The notes beneath the pieces are model-generated. The model did not search any database and was not told the origin of the DNA. It saw only the letters and a list, made by a program, of their open reading frames with translations. The position numbers were made by a program, and so were the translations under genes. A stretch of DNA of 64,000 nucleotides from Pedobacter jeongneungensis (GTDB taxonomy: Bacteria > Bacteroidota > Bacteroidia > Sphingobacteriales > Sphingobacteriaceae), in the NCBI RefSeq assembly GCF_000633455.1, contig NZ_AYMG01000001.1, positions 496,001 to 560,000 on the forward strand. Reading direction: 5' to 3'. Of this stretch, positions 36,040 to 44,191 are shown in pieces (within the stretch, counting starts at the first letter, position 1; each line of letters begins with the position of its first letter).

Positions 36040-36366
36040 TTAGCTTACGCCGTGTAACTTTACTTTTAATCCGTCCATATTGTTGTTTAACTGCAACTGG
36101 CAGGCTAAGCGCGAATTGGGTAACAGATCAGGTAAAGTATCCAACATGGCATACTCATCGTCTGTCATTTCATTAAGTTTTTCTTCACCTTCTAAAACAT
36201 CAACACAGCAAGTGGCACATAAAGCCATTCCGCCACAGGTGGCTAAAATATCATATTCTGATGCCTTTAAAAACTCCATAAGGCTTAAGCCCATATCGGT
36301 TGGGGCAACGTGTTCAGTAACCGAGCCATCCGGCTCTTGCATATATATGTTGATGTTATTTTCCAT
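36040..36366 (-). CDS. 2Fe-2S ferredoxin, adrenodoxin type
   Basis: 108 residues. The cluster ligands show the vertebrate/bacterial adrenodoxin spacing: Cys44 (ATCGG), Cys50, Cys53 (ALCATCC) and Cys89 (SRLACQL), with acidic surface residues between. Cytosolic one-electron carrier. It lies 43 bp downstream of the ferredoxin reductase gene on the same strand, so the two form an electron-transfer operon. The terminal acceptor (cytochrome P450, Fe-S assembly or a reductase) is not encoded nearby. Confidence 0.93.
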   Translation of the reverse strand: MENNINIYMQEPDGSVTEHVAPTDMGLSLMEFLKASEYDILATCGGMALCATCCVDVLEGEEKLNEMTDDEYAMLDTLPDLLPNSRLACQLQLNNNMDGLKVKLHGVS

Positions 36367-36409
36367 TTTTAGTTCTCTTGTTATTTGAATAGCAAATATA
36401 AGAGAAAGC

Positions 36410-37420
36410 TTAAAATTCTGAAACTCCGTTTACAGTTGTATATTTCATGGTGTATTTAACACCCGGATTCATATATGAATACGCGCTGTGACTCATTAAT
36501 GCCGCCTCGTGGAAACCACAAAGAATCAGTTTTAATTTATTGGTGTAGGTGTTGATATCACCAATGGCGTAAATGCCCGGGATATTGGTCGAATAATCAT
36601 CCACGTTAACTTCGATCGCACTTTTGTTGATATTTAAATTCCAATCTTCAATCGGGCCTAATTTAGGACTCAAACCAAACAAAGGAATTAAGTGATCGGC
36701 TTCAACAACTGTTTTTTCCATGGTGCGGTTCTGAACAATTTCAACCTGCTCTAATTTATCCGTTCCCTGTACAGCCTGAAGGTTGCTGTTTAAAACCAAA
36801 TTGATTTTACCACTTTCGGCCAATGCCATTACTTTCGATACTGAATCGGGTGCACCACGGAAACTTTCGCTCCTGTGAACCAATGTTAATTCAGAACAAA
36901 CTTCAGCTAAGTAAATCGTCCAGTCTAAAGCAGAGTCACCACCGCCGGCAATTACCATTTTCTGATCACGGTATTTTTCCGGATCAAGAATCATGTAATT
37001 TACACCTTTGCCATTCTCAAATTTCTCTAAGTTTTCTACAGCAGGTTTACGTGGCTCAAAGCAGCCTAAGCCACCAGCAATAACCACAACTTTAGCTTCG
37101 ATAACGGTACCCATGTTCGTGGTTAAAACGAAATCGGCTTCGCCACGTTTTTCTAAACCTTCTATACGCTCGCCTAAAGTAAAGGTAGGATGGAAAGGTT
37201 TGGCCTGCTCCATTAAGTTATCGATAAGTTCCTGAGCCAGCACAGATGGGTAACCTGGAATATCGTATATCGGTTTTTTAGGATAAATTTCAGACAGCTG
37301 ACCACCAACCTGAGGAAGGTAATCAATTAAATGACAACGCATTTTTAATAAACCGGCTTCAAAAATGGCAAATAAACCAACCGGACCAGCGCCTATTACG
37401 GCTATATCAGTAGTGATCAT
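36410..37420 (-). CDS. Ferredoxin--NADP+ reductase, thioredoxin-reductase-like type
   Basis: 336 residues. FAD-binding IAVIGAGPVGLFAIFEAGLL (residues 7-26) and the NADPH-binding VIAGGGDSALDWTIYL (about 156-171) are clear; PGIYAIGDINTYTNKLKLILCGFHEAA binds the flavin near the C-terminus. No CxxC redox motif is present at the NADPH domain, which separates this group from true thioredoxin reductases. It passes electrons between NADPH and the ferredoxin encoded just downstream. The 335-bp region upstream contains its promoter and an inverted repeat. Confidence 0.93.
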   Translation of the reverse strand: MITTDIAVIGAGPVGLFAIFEAGLLKMRCHLIDYLPQVGGQLSEIYPKKPIYDIPGYPSVLAQELIDNLMEQAKPFHPTFTLGERIEGLEKRGEADFVLTTNMGTVIEAKVVVIAGGLGCFEPRKPAVENLEKFENGKGVNYMILDPEKYRDQKMVIAGGGDSALDWTIYLAEVCSELTLVHRSESFRGAPDSVSKVMALAESGKINLVLNSNLQAVQGTDKLEQVEIVQNRTMEKTVVEADHLIPLFGLSPKLGPIEDWNLNINKSAIEVNVDDYSTNIPGIYAIGDINTYTNKLKLILCGFHEAALMSHSAYSYMNPGVKYTMKYTTVNGVSEF

Positions 37421-37756
37421 TAAAGAAAAATTTGACGCAAAGTTACAAAATAAAGTCTTATCAATTCTGCTATTTAGAAATATTCTAGATAATTTTGCAA
37501 TCCTATTATATTCAGTATTTTATATGCTTTGAGCTAATTGAAAACAAAAGTTAAAGGTTTTTAGTGATTTAAAGCAAATTATAATTGGTCTATGGGTTTA
37601 GTGGGGAATTGATTCTTTTTCATCCAAATGGAATAAGCTGCTAGGGATCGTCATTCCCAACCCGATAGCTATCGGGTTGGGAATCGTAATGCTGTAGTTA
37701 TTAAGATTCCCGCCTTCGCGGGAAAGACGACCTTTTTCAAAACAATAAAAAACGCA
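37421..37756. other. Divergence-free intergenic region, promoter of the reductase plus a repeat
   Basis: 336 bp between two minus-strand genes. It contains a repeat element at 37649-37732; the rest is AT-rich and without a gene. Confidence 0.5.
37649..37732 (+). repeat. CGTCATTCCC...intergenic repeat, copy 1
   Basis: Starts CGTCATTCCCAACCCGATAG, includes the perfect stem CCCGATAGCTATCGGG and ends GATTCCCGCC...GCGGGAAAGACGACC. A second copy in the same orientation is at 52331-52418, with matching AAGATTCCCGCC.. GCGGGAATGACGACC. Confidence 0.75.
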
Positions 37757-39883
37757 CTACCAACTCATCCCCAAATTCTGAAACACAAAACTCCATACAT
37801 CTGCAGCTTCTTCGATCAGTTTTGTGGTAGGCTTGCCAGCGCCATGGCCGGCTTTGGTTTCAATCCTGATTAAAACCGGGTTTTCGCCTTTATATTTTTC
37901 CTGTAAGGTTGCCGCAAATTTGAAAGAATGGGCAGGTACCACTCGGTCATCATGATCGGCTGTAGTAATTAGGGTTGCGGGATAATTAACACCGCTTTTT
38001 ATATTATGAAGCGGCGAGTATTTAATCAGGTAATCGAAATCCTCCTTTTTATCACTGGTTCCGTACTCAACTGCCCAGCCCCAGCCAACGGTAAATTTGT
38101 GGTAACGAAGCATATCCAATACGCCAACGGCAGGTAAAGCCACTTTAAAAAGATCAGGCCGTTGAGTCATGCAGGCACCAACCAAAAGTCCGCCGTTTGA
38201 GCCACCCGAAATGGCAATTTTAGATGAATTGGTATATTTTTCTTTCACCAGGTACTCGGCTGCGGCAATAAAATCGTCAAATACATTTTGTTTTTTAGCC
38301 AACATGCCGCCTTTATGCCAGGCTTCGCCATACTCACTTCCACCGCGCAAACTAGGCTGAACGTAAATGCCGCCGCGCTCCAAAAACAACATGCGCGATA
38401 AACTGAATGCAGGTGTTAAACTGATCTGGAAACCTCCGTAAGCGTATAGGTAAACCGGGTTGTTGCCATCAAGTTTGATCCCTTTTTTATGCACGATGAA
38501 CATGGGGACCTTAGTACCATCTTTAGAAGGGTAAAATACCTGTTTGGTTTCGTAATCGTCGGTATTGAACTTCAGTTCTGATTTTTTGTATAAAATAGAT
38601 TCAGCTTTAGCCACATCATAACGGTAAATGTTGCTAGGAGTGGTAAAATTGGTAAAAGTATAGAAGAATTCTTTATCTTCTTTGTACCCTCCAAAACCAC
38701 CAACCGTGCCTATGGCAGGAAGTTTTACGTCGCCAATTTTCTTACCGGTTAAATCAAATTGAATAATATTTGTGCTGGCATCTTTTAAATAGGTTGCCCA
38801 GAGGAATCCGCCGCCAGTCCCAATACCTTCTAGCGCCAGCTTAGATTCCGGAATGATTTTCTGCCAGTTTTTCGGGTCTGCATTTTTTGGATCGACCAGA
38901 ACAACCTGTTTATTTTCAGCGCCCAAATCTGTATTCACCAGTAATTTGTCGCCTACATTATCAACAACACTATGGTTATGTTCATAACCCTTAATCAGCG
39001 GTGCTATTTTGCTGGCTGGTGTTTTTAAATCCTGATAATATAATGCATTTCCTGATGTACCTGCACTGGCATACACTACTAAAAAGCGCTCATCTTCGGT
39101 AACACTGGCGCCAAAATAAAGGTTAGGATTGGTTTTGTCTTCAAAAATTAACTGATCATTTTTCTGCGAATCACCCAATTTGTGGAAATACACCTTTTGG
39201 TATTTATTGGCAGCCGAAAGGTCGGTTCCTTTAGCGGGTTCATCAAATTTGCTATAATAAAAACCATCACCTTTCCAGGCTGCGCCCGAAAATTTGGTCC
39301 ATTTCAGTTCGTCGCCCAATTTCATCTTGGTGGCAATTTCCATTACATAAATATTGCTCCAGTCTGATCCGGCCTGCGCCACAGAATAAGCAAGGTATTT
39401 TTTATCGTGAGAAAAACCAAGAAGTGAAACAGCCGCAGTACCATCTGCGGTAAGCGTATTTGGATCGAGAAAAACCTCCTCTTTTCCATCCAATCCCTTT
39501 TTAATAAACCAGATGCTTTGGTTTTGCAGCCCATCGTTTTTGGTAAAGAAATAATATTCGCCAACCTTAAATGGAGCTGATTCTTTCGGATAGTTCCAGA
39601 TTTCAGTTAAACGCTTTTTAATATCTGCACGGTAAGGAATTTGATCCAGGTAGTTTTGGGTTACTTTATTTTCGGCAATTACCCAGGCTTTGGTTTCGGC
39701 AGAGGTGTCATTTTCAAGCCAACGGTAAGGATCGGCGATGGTGGTGCCGAAGTAATTGTCTTTAGTGTCGTCTTTTTTGGTTTCTGGATATTTCATCAAT
39801 GTTATTTTTTCTGCTGGTTTTTTGCCCTGGTTACAGGCGAAAAGGCTTAATGCAAATAAGGATAATAGAAATTGTTTTTTCAT
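37757..39883 (-). CDS. Prolyl oligopeptidase family serine peptidase (S9A), lipoprotein
   Basis: 708 residues. The signal MKKQFLLSLFALSLFAC (Cys17) points to a lipoprotein. Residues 30-430 form the seven-bladed propeller, starting with YPETKKDDTKDNYFGTTIADPYRWLEND, as in prolyl oligopeptidase. The C-terminal alpha/beta-hydrolase has the nucleophile in ISGGSNGGLLVGACMTQRPDLF (Ser562), the Asp in TADHDDRVVPAHS (Asp645 by homology) and the His in KAGHGAGKPT (His680). It cleaves short peptides after proline and would act outside the inner membrane. No linked genes; an 37649-37732 repeat follows. Confidence 0.95.
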   Translation of the reverse strand: MKKQFLLSLFALSLFACNQGKKPAEKITLMKYPETKKDDTKDNYFGTTIADPYRWLENDTSAETKAWVIAENKVTQNYLDQIPYRADIKKRLTEIWNYPKESAPFKVGEYYFFTKNDGLQNQSIWFIKKGLDGKEEVFLDPNTLTADGTAAVSLLGFSHDKKYLAYSVAQAGSDWSNIYVMEIATKMKLGDELKWTKFSGAAWKGDGFYYSKFDEPAKGTDLSAANKYQKVYFHKLGDSQKNDQLIFEDKTNPNLYFGASVTEDERFLVVYASAGTSGNALYYQDLKTPASKIAPLIKGYEHNHSVVDNVGDKLLVNTDLGAENKQVVLVDPKNADPKNWQKIIPESKLALEGIGTGGGFLWATYLKDASTNIIQFDLTGKKIGDVKLPAIGTVGGFGGYKEDKEFFYTFTNFTTPSNIYRYDVAKAESILYKKSELKFNTDDYETKQVFYPSKDGTKVPMFIVHKKGIKLDGNNPVYLYAYGGFQISLTPAFSLSRMLFLERGGIYVQPSLRGGSEYGEAWHKGGMLAKKQNVFDDFIAAAEYLVKEKYTNSSKIAISGGSNGGLLVGACMTQRPDLFKVALPAVGVLDMLRYHKFTVGWGWAVEYGTSDKKEDFDYLIKYSPLHNIKSGVNYPATLITTADHDDRVVPAHSFKFAATLQEKYKGENPVLIRIETKAGHGAGKPTTKLIEEAADVWSFVFQNLGMSW

Positions 39884-40120
39884 AGTGAAACAGATTTATT
39901 TACTAATATATGTCTTTTTTTTCTTCGGGTTGATTTCACAGATTTTGGAATTACGCTGATTATTGATTTGCCTGGGCATCCAAAACATTTCAACTTTTAA
40001 ACATTGCAACCATACAACATTTCTTTTTTCCTTCGGATTGATTTCACAGGTTATTGTGCTTTGATCTTTCAGCTTTACTCTCTAAGCTTTCCATTTTTTT
40101 CTTTTACCTTTGAAGAATCC

Positions 40121-40870
40121 ATGGCTAAGAATATTTATTTTGCTTCCGATTTTCATTTAGGCACACCAAATTACGCTGAAAGCCGTGCCCGTGAAGCGCG
40201 TATTGTGAGCTGGTTGGATTTTATAACGCCAAATTGTAGCGAACTCTTTTTAATGGGCGATATTTTCGATTTTTGGTTCGAATATGCCACTGTAGTGCCG
40301 AAAGGTTTTATCCGTTTGCAGGGTAAACTGGCCGCCATGGCCGATGCAAGGATAAAAATCTATTTTTTTAAAGGTAACCACGACATGTGGGTGCGCGATT
40401 ATTTTACCCGGGAAATCGGGATGGAAATTATCAGTGATGAGCTGATTATTGAACGTGGTGGGAAGAAATTTTACCTGCACCATGGCGATGGTTTAGGGCC
40501 AGGAGATAATAAGTATAAATTTTTAAGAAAGATTTTTAGAAGTAAAGTTTGTCAGTGGTTGTTTGCGCGTTTGCATCCAAATTTAGGGATCGGCATTGCC
40601 AATGGCTGGAGTAAAGGAAGCAGGGCCGCACAAACCGAAAAAGAGGTGTTTTTAGGAGAAGATAGAGAATGGCTAGCCATTTATGCCAAAGAACAACTGC
40701 AGAAAGCACATTTCGATTATTTTATTTTCGGGCACAGGCACCTGCCGCTCGATATTGATTTGGGCAACGGGAGCAGGTATGTAAATATCGGCGAGTGGCT
40801 CAACTATAGTTCTTATGGGGTTTTTGACGGTGAGAATTTAAGACTTGAATACTATAGCCCAAAACCGTAA
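40121..40870 (+). CDS. UDP-2,3-diacylglucosamine diphosphatase (LpxH-like)
   Basis: 249 residues from the ATG at 40121. Longer frames starting at 40004 are rejected because a -7 type box (TACCTTTG, 40105-40112) immediately precedes this ATG. Metal motifs in order: ASDFHLG (D9, H11), GDIFDFWFEY, KGNHDMWVRDYF, LHHGDGLGPGD and FGHRHLPLD. This is the calcineurin-like LpxH group that removes UMP from UDP-2,3-diacylglucosamine in lipid A synthesis, at the inner face of the cytoplasmic membrane. The specific assignment rests on motif order and length. Confidence 0.9.
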   Translation: MAKNIYFASDFHLGTPNYAESRAREARIVSWLDFITPNCSELFLMGDIFDFWFEYATVVPKGFIRLQGKLAAMADARIKIYFFKGNHDMWVRDYFTREIGMEIISDELIIERGGKKFYLHHGDGLGPGDNKYKFLRKIFRSKVCQWLFARLHPNLGIGIANGWSKGSRAAQTEKEVFLGEDREWLAIYAKEQLQKAHFDYFIFGHRHLPLDIDLGNGSRYVNIGEWLNYSSYGVFDGENLRLEYYSPKP

Positions 40871-41334
40871 TGTTTTTTGCTTTTGGAAAGCAAAGTCTGT
40901 AGCATTTATTTAATGTTATTCGGGCTTTAGGTTATAGTCCCGATTAGAAAAAAGTCGGGAGCTGCCACTGCATCCGATAGCTATCGGATCCCGTTTAGGC
41001 ACCCCGGTTTCTGCTGCTATTTAGGGTTGCAATGTGCCTAAAATGCACTGTTCTTTGTATCTAAACCTGATAAAACGAAAAGCCCGGAGCGAGGAACGTA
41101 GCGAGGACTTGAAGTGATAGCGGGACTATCAGCCGCCACTGGCACTTCACCCTCCATTTTCTAATTTTTTATAAAACCATTCTTTTGCTTAATGTCGCTA
41201 CAGTTAACCGATTTAAACAGTTAACCAATTAACCATTCTCGCCAAACAAACTAATTCAGCTTTTTTCCTTATTTTTGCATTTCCTGAATTTTTGGGTATA
41301 TGCCAGCCTTCGGGAAATTTCAACAAGAATAAAT
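40871..41334. other. 464-bp intergenic region with a structured repeat-like element
   Basis: Nothing coding is visible. Between about 40930 and 41165 lies a sequence rich in short inverted pairs: TCCCGATT...AGTCGGGA, CATCCGATAGCTATCGGAT, and AAAGCCCGGAGCGAGGAACG ... GGACTTGAAGTGATAGCGGGACT. The final part (about 41075-41145) resembles a long intergenic repeat that I have seen in other Bacteroidota genomes. Upstream of prfA a -7 type box TATTTTTG (41270-41277) is present. Confidence 0.5.
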
Positions 41335-42408
41335 ATGTTAGATAAATTAGAAGCTATAAAGCTGCGTTGGGAAGATGTGGAAGAATCGTTGAGCAATCCG
41401 GATGTTATTCAGGATATGAAACGTTTTGCGGCTTTAAATAAAGAATATAAAGACTTGGGCAAAATTGTAGATGAGTACAAAATCTACAAAAATGTGATGA
41501 GTAACATTGATGCCAATAAAGAAATTTTAGCTACTGAAAAAGATGCTGAAATGCGCGAAATGGCAAAGGAGGAGCTTGATATGTTGTTAAAACAACAGGA
41601 AGAAATGGAAAGCAATATCCGCCTGATGTTGATTCCTAAAGATCCTGAAGATGCCAAAAATGCCGTATTTGAGATCCGAGGCGGTACCGGCGGCGATGAA
41701 GCCGCTTTATTTGCCGGCGATTTATACCGCATGTACACCCGTTATTTTGAAACTAAAGGCTGGAAAGTGGAGACCGTTGATGTAACCGAAGGTACTGCCG
41801 GTGGTTATAAAGAGGTGATCTTAAAAGTGAATGGCGATGATGTTTATGGTCAGTTAAAGTACGAAAGTGGCGTGCATCGTGTGCAGCGTGTACCTGATAC
41901 CGAAACGCAGGGGCGTGTACATACCTCAGCAGCATCAGTAGCGGTTTTGCCGGAAGCAGAAGAAATTGATCTTTACATTAACCCAGCCGATATTGAACTG
42001 CAAACTTCGCGTTCAGGCGGTGCCGGTGGACAGAATGTAAACAAGGTAGAAACCAAAGTGCAGTTAACGCACAAGCCGTCGGGTATTGTGGTGGTGTGCC
42101 AGCAGGAACGTTCGCAATTGGGTAACCGTGTAATTGCAATGGAGATGTTGCGTAGTAAACTTTACGATATTGAATTGCAGAAAAAGAATGGTGATATTGC
42201 TGCAAAACGTAAAACAATGGTATCAACCGGCGATCGTTCAGCAAAGATCAGAACCTATAACTATCCTCAGGGGCGTGTTACCGAACACCGCATCGGATTA
42301 ACGATGTACAACCTTCCAAGTATTATGGATGGAGATATCCAGGAGATCATTGATGCACTCCAGTTTGCTGAAAATGCAGAAAAAATGCAGGAAGGCGCTG
42401 TAGGTTAG
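41335..42408 (+). CDS. prfA: Peptide chain release factor 1
   Basis: 357 residues from ATG 41335 ([19 protein letters not shown]); the frame is open further upstream but the extra residues (MHFLNFWVY...) include promoter DNA and are not part of the protein. The stop-codon reading motif PxT is present (P187-D188-T189 in [13 protein letters not shown]), the RF1 pattern for UAA/UAG. The catalytic GGQ (231-233) sits in [24 protein letters not shown]. Cytosolic, ends translation. A second release factor (RF2) is not in the window. A tRNA-Asp gene begins about 100 bp downstream but with its own promoter. Confidence 0.98.
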   Translation: MLDKLEAIKLRWEDVEESLSNPDVIQDMKRFAALNKEYKDLGKIVDEYKIYKNVMSNIDANKEILATEKDAEMREMAKEELDMLLKQQEEMESNIRLMLIPKDPEDAKNAVFEIRGGTGGDEAALFAGDLYRMYTRYFETKGWKVETVDVTEGTAGGYKEVILKVNGDDVYGQLKYESGVHRVQRVPDTETQGRVHTSAASVAVLPEAEEIDLYINPADIELQTSRSGGAGGQNVNKVETKVQLTHKPSGIVVVCQQERSQLGNRVIAMEMLRSKLYDIELQKKNGDIAAKRKTMVSTGDRSAKIRTYNYPQGRVTEHRIGLTMYNLPSIMDGDIQEIIDALQFAENAEKMQEGAVG

Positions 42409-42434
42409 GTAGTTAAATATTTTTGAAAAAAAAG

Positions 42435-42466
42435 TTTGCGAATTAAGATATAGTCTCTATATTTGC
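42435..42466 (+). promoter_or_regulatory. Promoter of tRNA-Asp copy 1
   Basis: TTTG (42435-42438), 19 bp, TATATTTGC (42458-42466): an exact match to the Bacteroidota sigma-ABfr type TTTG-N19-TAnnTTTG, 45 bp before the tRNA. Confidence 0.8.
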
Positions 42467-42511
42467 AACCTCGAAAGAGACGAGAGGTTCGAACTTTAAA
42501 GAAGAACAAAA

Positions 42512-42585
42512 GGAGTGGTAGTTCAGCTGGTTAGAATGCCTGCCTGTCACGCAGGAGGTCGCGGGTTCGAGTCCCGTCCATTCCG
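42512..42585 (+). tRNA. tRNA-Asp (GTC), copy 1
   Basis: 74 nt. Acceptor stem GGAGTGG pairs with CCATTCC (one G-T pair); anticodon stem CCTGC/GCAGG with loop CTGTCAC (anticodon GTC at 42546-42548); T-arm GCGGGTTCGAGTCCCGT. CCA is not encoded. Followed by a rho-independent terminator and preceded by a consensus promoter. Confidence 0.97.
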
Positions 42586-42589
42586 CAAC

Positions 42590-42624
42590 AAAAGCCTTAA
42601 CTTGCAAAAGTTGAGGCTTTTTTG
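42590..42624 (+). terminator. Terminator of tRNA-Asp copy 1
   Basis: Hairpin AAAGCCTTAACTT / AGTTGAGGCTTT followed by TTTTG, 4 bp after the tRNA. The identical unit recurs after copy 2 and with one change after the tRNA remnant. Confidence 0.9.
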
Positions 42625-42635
42625 TTAAAAACTCT

Positions 42636-43409
42636 TTATTTAGCTGGCTCGAATATTTCGACTTTTCCGGAGCTCATATCATAAACGCCTCCAACAATAA
42701 TTATTTCGCCATTTGCTTCCATTTCTCTCAAGATGGTACTTCTATTTAAGATTTCCCGGATAGATAGTTTAACGTTTTCATCGCAAACCGTTTCTACGAA
42801 CAATGGATTTGAAGAAATGGATTTGCCTTTAAAGGTGGTTTTAGCGCTAATAACAGCAGGATTAATTTTTTTGAGAAGCTTGGTGATGTTGCCCAGCTTT
42901 ACACCATCTATTGCGGATTTAATTGCGCCACAGTATTCGTGCCCCAGCACCATTACAAGCTTGGCTCCTGAAACTTTGCAGGCATATTCCATGCTTCCTA
43001 AAATATCTTCATTAACAATGTTCCCTGCAACTCTGGCAACAAATAGATTCCCAATCCCGCTGTGAAAAATATCTTCTACGGGTACTCTCGAATCGAGACA
43101 CGAAAGTATAACTGCTTTTGGATATTGGCCTAGCGAGGCTTTTCTTACCCTTTCGGTAGTGTTGCGAATCGTTAAATTATCTTTTGTAAAATCCAGATTG
43201 CCTTGCTGTAAACGCTTGAGAACATCTGCAGGGCTAAGTTTCAATTGTTGTTCTTTTGTTAGAACATCTGAAATCAAAATGTCCTCCTTTGCAATTGTAA
43301 GCGTATCTTCTTGGTCTATTTCTTCAGGATTTATGTTTGAATCGTTTTGCCTGCATGCATTTAAGCCCATGCTTGTAATGAATAATAATGCTAAAAAAAA
43401 TGTTCTCAT
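42636..43409 (-). CDS. Beta-class carbonic anhydrase with lipoprotein signal
   Basis: 257 residues. Zinc ligands C104, D106 (with R108 in SCLDSRVP), H157 and C160 (LGHEYCGAIKSA) give the canonical beta-carbonic anhydrase site. The N-terminus MRTFFLALLFITSMGLNAC (Cys19) is a lipoprotein signal, followed by about 40 acidic linker residues, so the enzyme would be outside the cytoplasm, on the periplasmic side or surface, unlike the common cytosolic form. It hydrates CO2 to bicarbonate and could supply a periplasmic pH or CO2 function. It lies between two copies of the tRNA-Asp unit on the opposite strand. Confidence 0.92.
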   Translation of the reverse strand: MRTFFLALLFITSMGLNACRQNDSNINPEEIDQEDTLTIAKEDILISDVLTKEQQLKLSPADVLKRLQQGNLDFTKDNLTIRNTTERVRKASLGQYPKAVILSCLDSRVPVEDIFHSGIGNLFVARVAGNIVNEDILGSMEYACKVSGAKLVMVLGHEYCGAIKSAIDGVKLGNITKLLKKINPAVISAKTTFKGKSISSNPLFVETVCDENVKLSIREILNRSTILREMEANGEIIIVGGVYDMSSGKVEIFEPAK

Positions 43410-43584
43410 GTGTGATGGAAATAGTAATTAAATTTATAAAAAATTTAATATCGTTGTGTTTACACGGCCAATTAGTTTTTAGCTTAGCTTGCTACTGGAT
43501 AAAATATTATTAGTGAAATTCAGTAAGTTACGGGTTTGTGCCGTAAAATATCCAAGAGTATAGTGACAAACTGATAATTGTCCC

Positions 43585-43593
43585 TATATTTGC
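43585..43593 (+). promoter_or_regulatory. -7 box of tRNA-Asp copy 2
   Basis: TATATTTGC, the same as for copy 1, followed by a 5' leader (GAGGTTCGAACTTTAAAGA.. AACAAAAG) that also matches copy 1. The -33 element is weaker here. Confidence 0.65.
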
Positions 43594-43637
43594 AATCCCG
43601 AAAGGGGAAAGAGGTTCGAACTTTAAAGAGAACAAAA

Positions 43638-43711
43638 GGAGTGGTAGTTCAGCTGGTTAGAATGCCTGCCTGTCACGCAGGAGGTCGCGGGTTCGAGTCC
43701 CGTCCATTCCG
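43638..43711 (+). tRNA. tRNA-Asp (GTC), copy 2
   Basis: Identical over all 74 nt to copy 1 (GGAGTGG...CCATTCCG, anticodon GTC). The leader and terminator also match, so the whole transcription unit of about 170 bp was duplicated, with the carbonic anhydrase gene between. Confidence 0.97.
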
Positions 43712-43715
43712 CGAT

Positions 43716-43750
43716 AAAAGCCTTAACTTGCAAAAGTTGAGGCTTTTTTG
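43716..43750 (+). terminator. Terminator of tRNA-Asp copy 2
   Basis: Same hairpin and T-run as after copy 1 (AAAGCCTTAACTT / AGTTGAGGCTTTTTT). Confidence 0.9.
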
Positions 43751-43769
43751 TTTCCAACGATTTGATCTT

Positions 43770-44054
43770 ATGGGATTCTATGTTTACATCATTCAAAGTC
43801 TTGCCGATAACTCCTATTACAAAGGCTTTACAGAGAATCCAATAAATAGGTTAGTTCAGCATAATAATGGAGGTTCTAAGTATACGGGCACTAAATTACC
43901 CTGGCGCTTTGTTTATCTGGAAGAAGTAGAGACGAAAAAGGAAGGGTTGATCCGTGAAAAAGCGTTAAAGAAATATGGTCATCACCAAATTATACGGTTA
44001 ATCAGCTCAGAAAAGAATCAATTATTAAAAATATTAGGTAATTCAACGGACTAG
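43770..44054 (+). CDS. GIY-YIG domain protein (UPF0213/YhbQ-like)
   Basis: 94 residues from ATG 43770. Frames that begin further upstream would translate the tRNA gene and are wrong. The GIY-YIG signature appears as GFYVYIIQSL ... SYYKGFT at the N-terminus, with the conserved Asn/His (RLVQHNNGGSKYTGTKLPWRFVYLEE), Arg and Glu (REKALKKYGHHQIIRLI). This is the short, single-domain form of the endonuclease fold. Function of such proteins is not well known; they may process DNA structures. It begins right after the terminator of tRNA-Asp copy 2, without a clear own promoter, and is followed by a tRNA-like remnant. Confidence 0.85.
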   Translation: MGFYVYIIQSLADNSYYKGFTENPINRLVQHNNGGSKYTGTKLPWRFVYLEEVETKKEGLIREKALKKYGHHQIIRLISSEKNQLLKILGNSTD

Positions 44055-44079
44055 AAACGCAAGTCTGCGATCTGTTGGT

Positions 44080-44125
44080 TAGGAGGTCGCGGGTTCGAGT
44101 CCTCCCGACCTTCGGTTGGGACAAC
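44080..44125 (+). pseudogene. tRNA-Asp-like 3' remnant
   Basis: A stretch AGGAGGTCGCGGGTTCGAGT C (44081-44101 region) is identical to the part of tRNA-Asp from the anticodon stem 3' arm through the T-loop. The T-stem and acceptor are then lost: the next bases CTCCCGACCTTCGGTTGGGAC form a separate hairpin. There is no matching D-arm or acceptor upstream, so this is not a working tRNA. A tRNA-Asp-type terminator follows directly. Confidence 0.6.
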
Positions 44126-44160
44126 AAAAGCCTTAACTTGCAAAAGTTAGGGCTTTTTTG
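44126..44160 (+). terminator. Terminator of the tRNA-like remnant unit
   Basis: AAAGCCTTAACTT / AGTTAGGGCTTTTTT; one base change against the terminators of tRNA-Asp copies 1 and 2. Also lies after the GIY-YIG gene and could end its transcript. Confidence 0.8.
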
Positions 44161-44191
44161 TTTGATCAGGTTAATACCAATAATATATCTA

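Noticed and set aside
40004-40120. Long N-terminal extension of the LpxH-like protein
   Set aside because: A promoter -7-like box (TACCTTTG) sits inside it and the metallophosphoesterase fold starts at MAKNIYFASDFHLG.
41275-41334. 20-residue N-terminal extension of release factor 1
   Set aside because: Covers a promoter-like TATTTTTGC; RF1 proteins start at MLDKLEAIK.
43578-43769. Upstream extension of the GIY-YIG reading frame, giving a 158-aa protein
   Set aside because: The first 64 codons translate the tRNA-Asp gene and its terminator (VVQLVRMPACHAGGRGF...). The start is ATG 43770.
44080-44125. A third functional tRNA gene
   Set aside because: No acceptor stem, D-arm or anticodon arm can be built; only the T-arm region is like tRNA-Asp.
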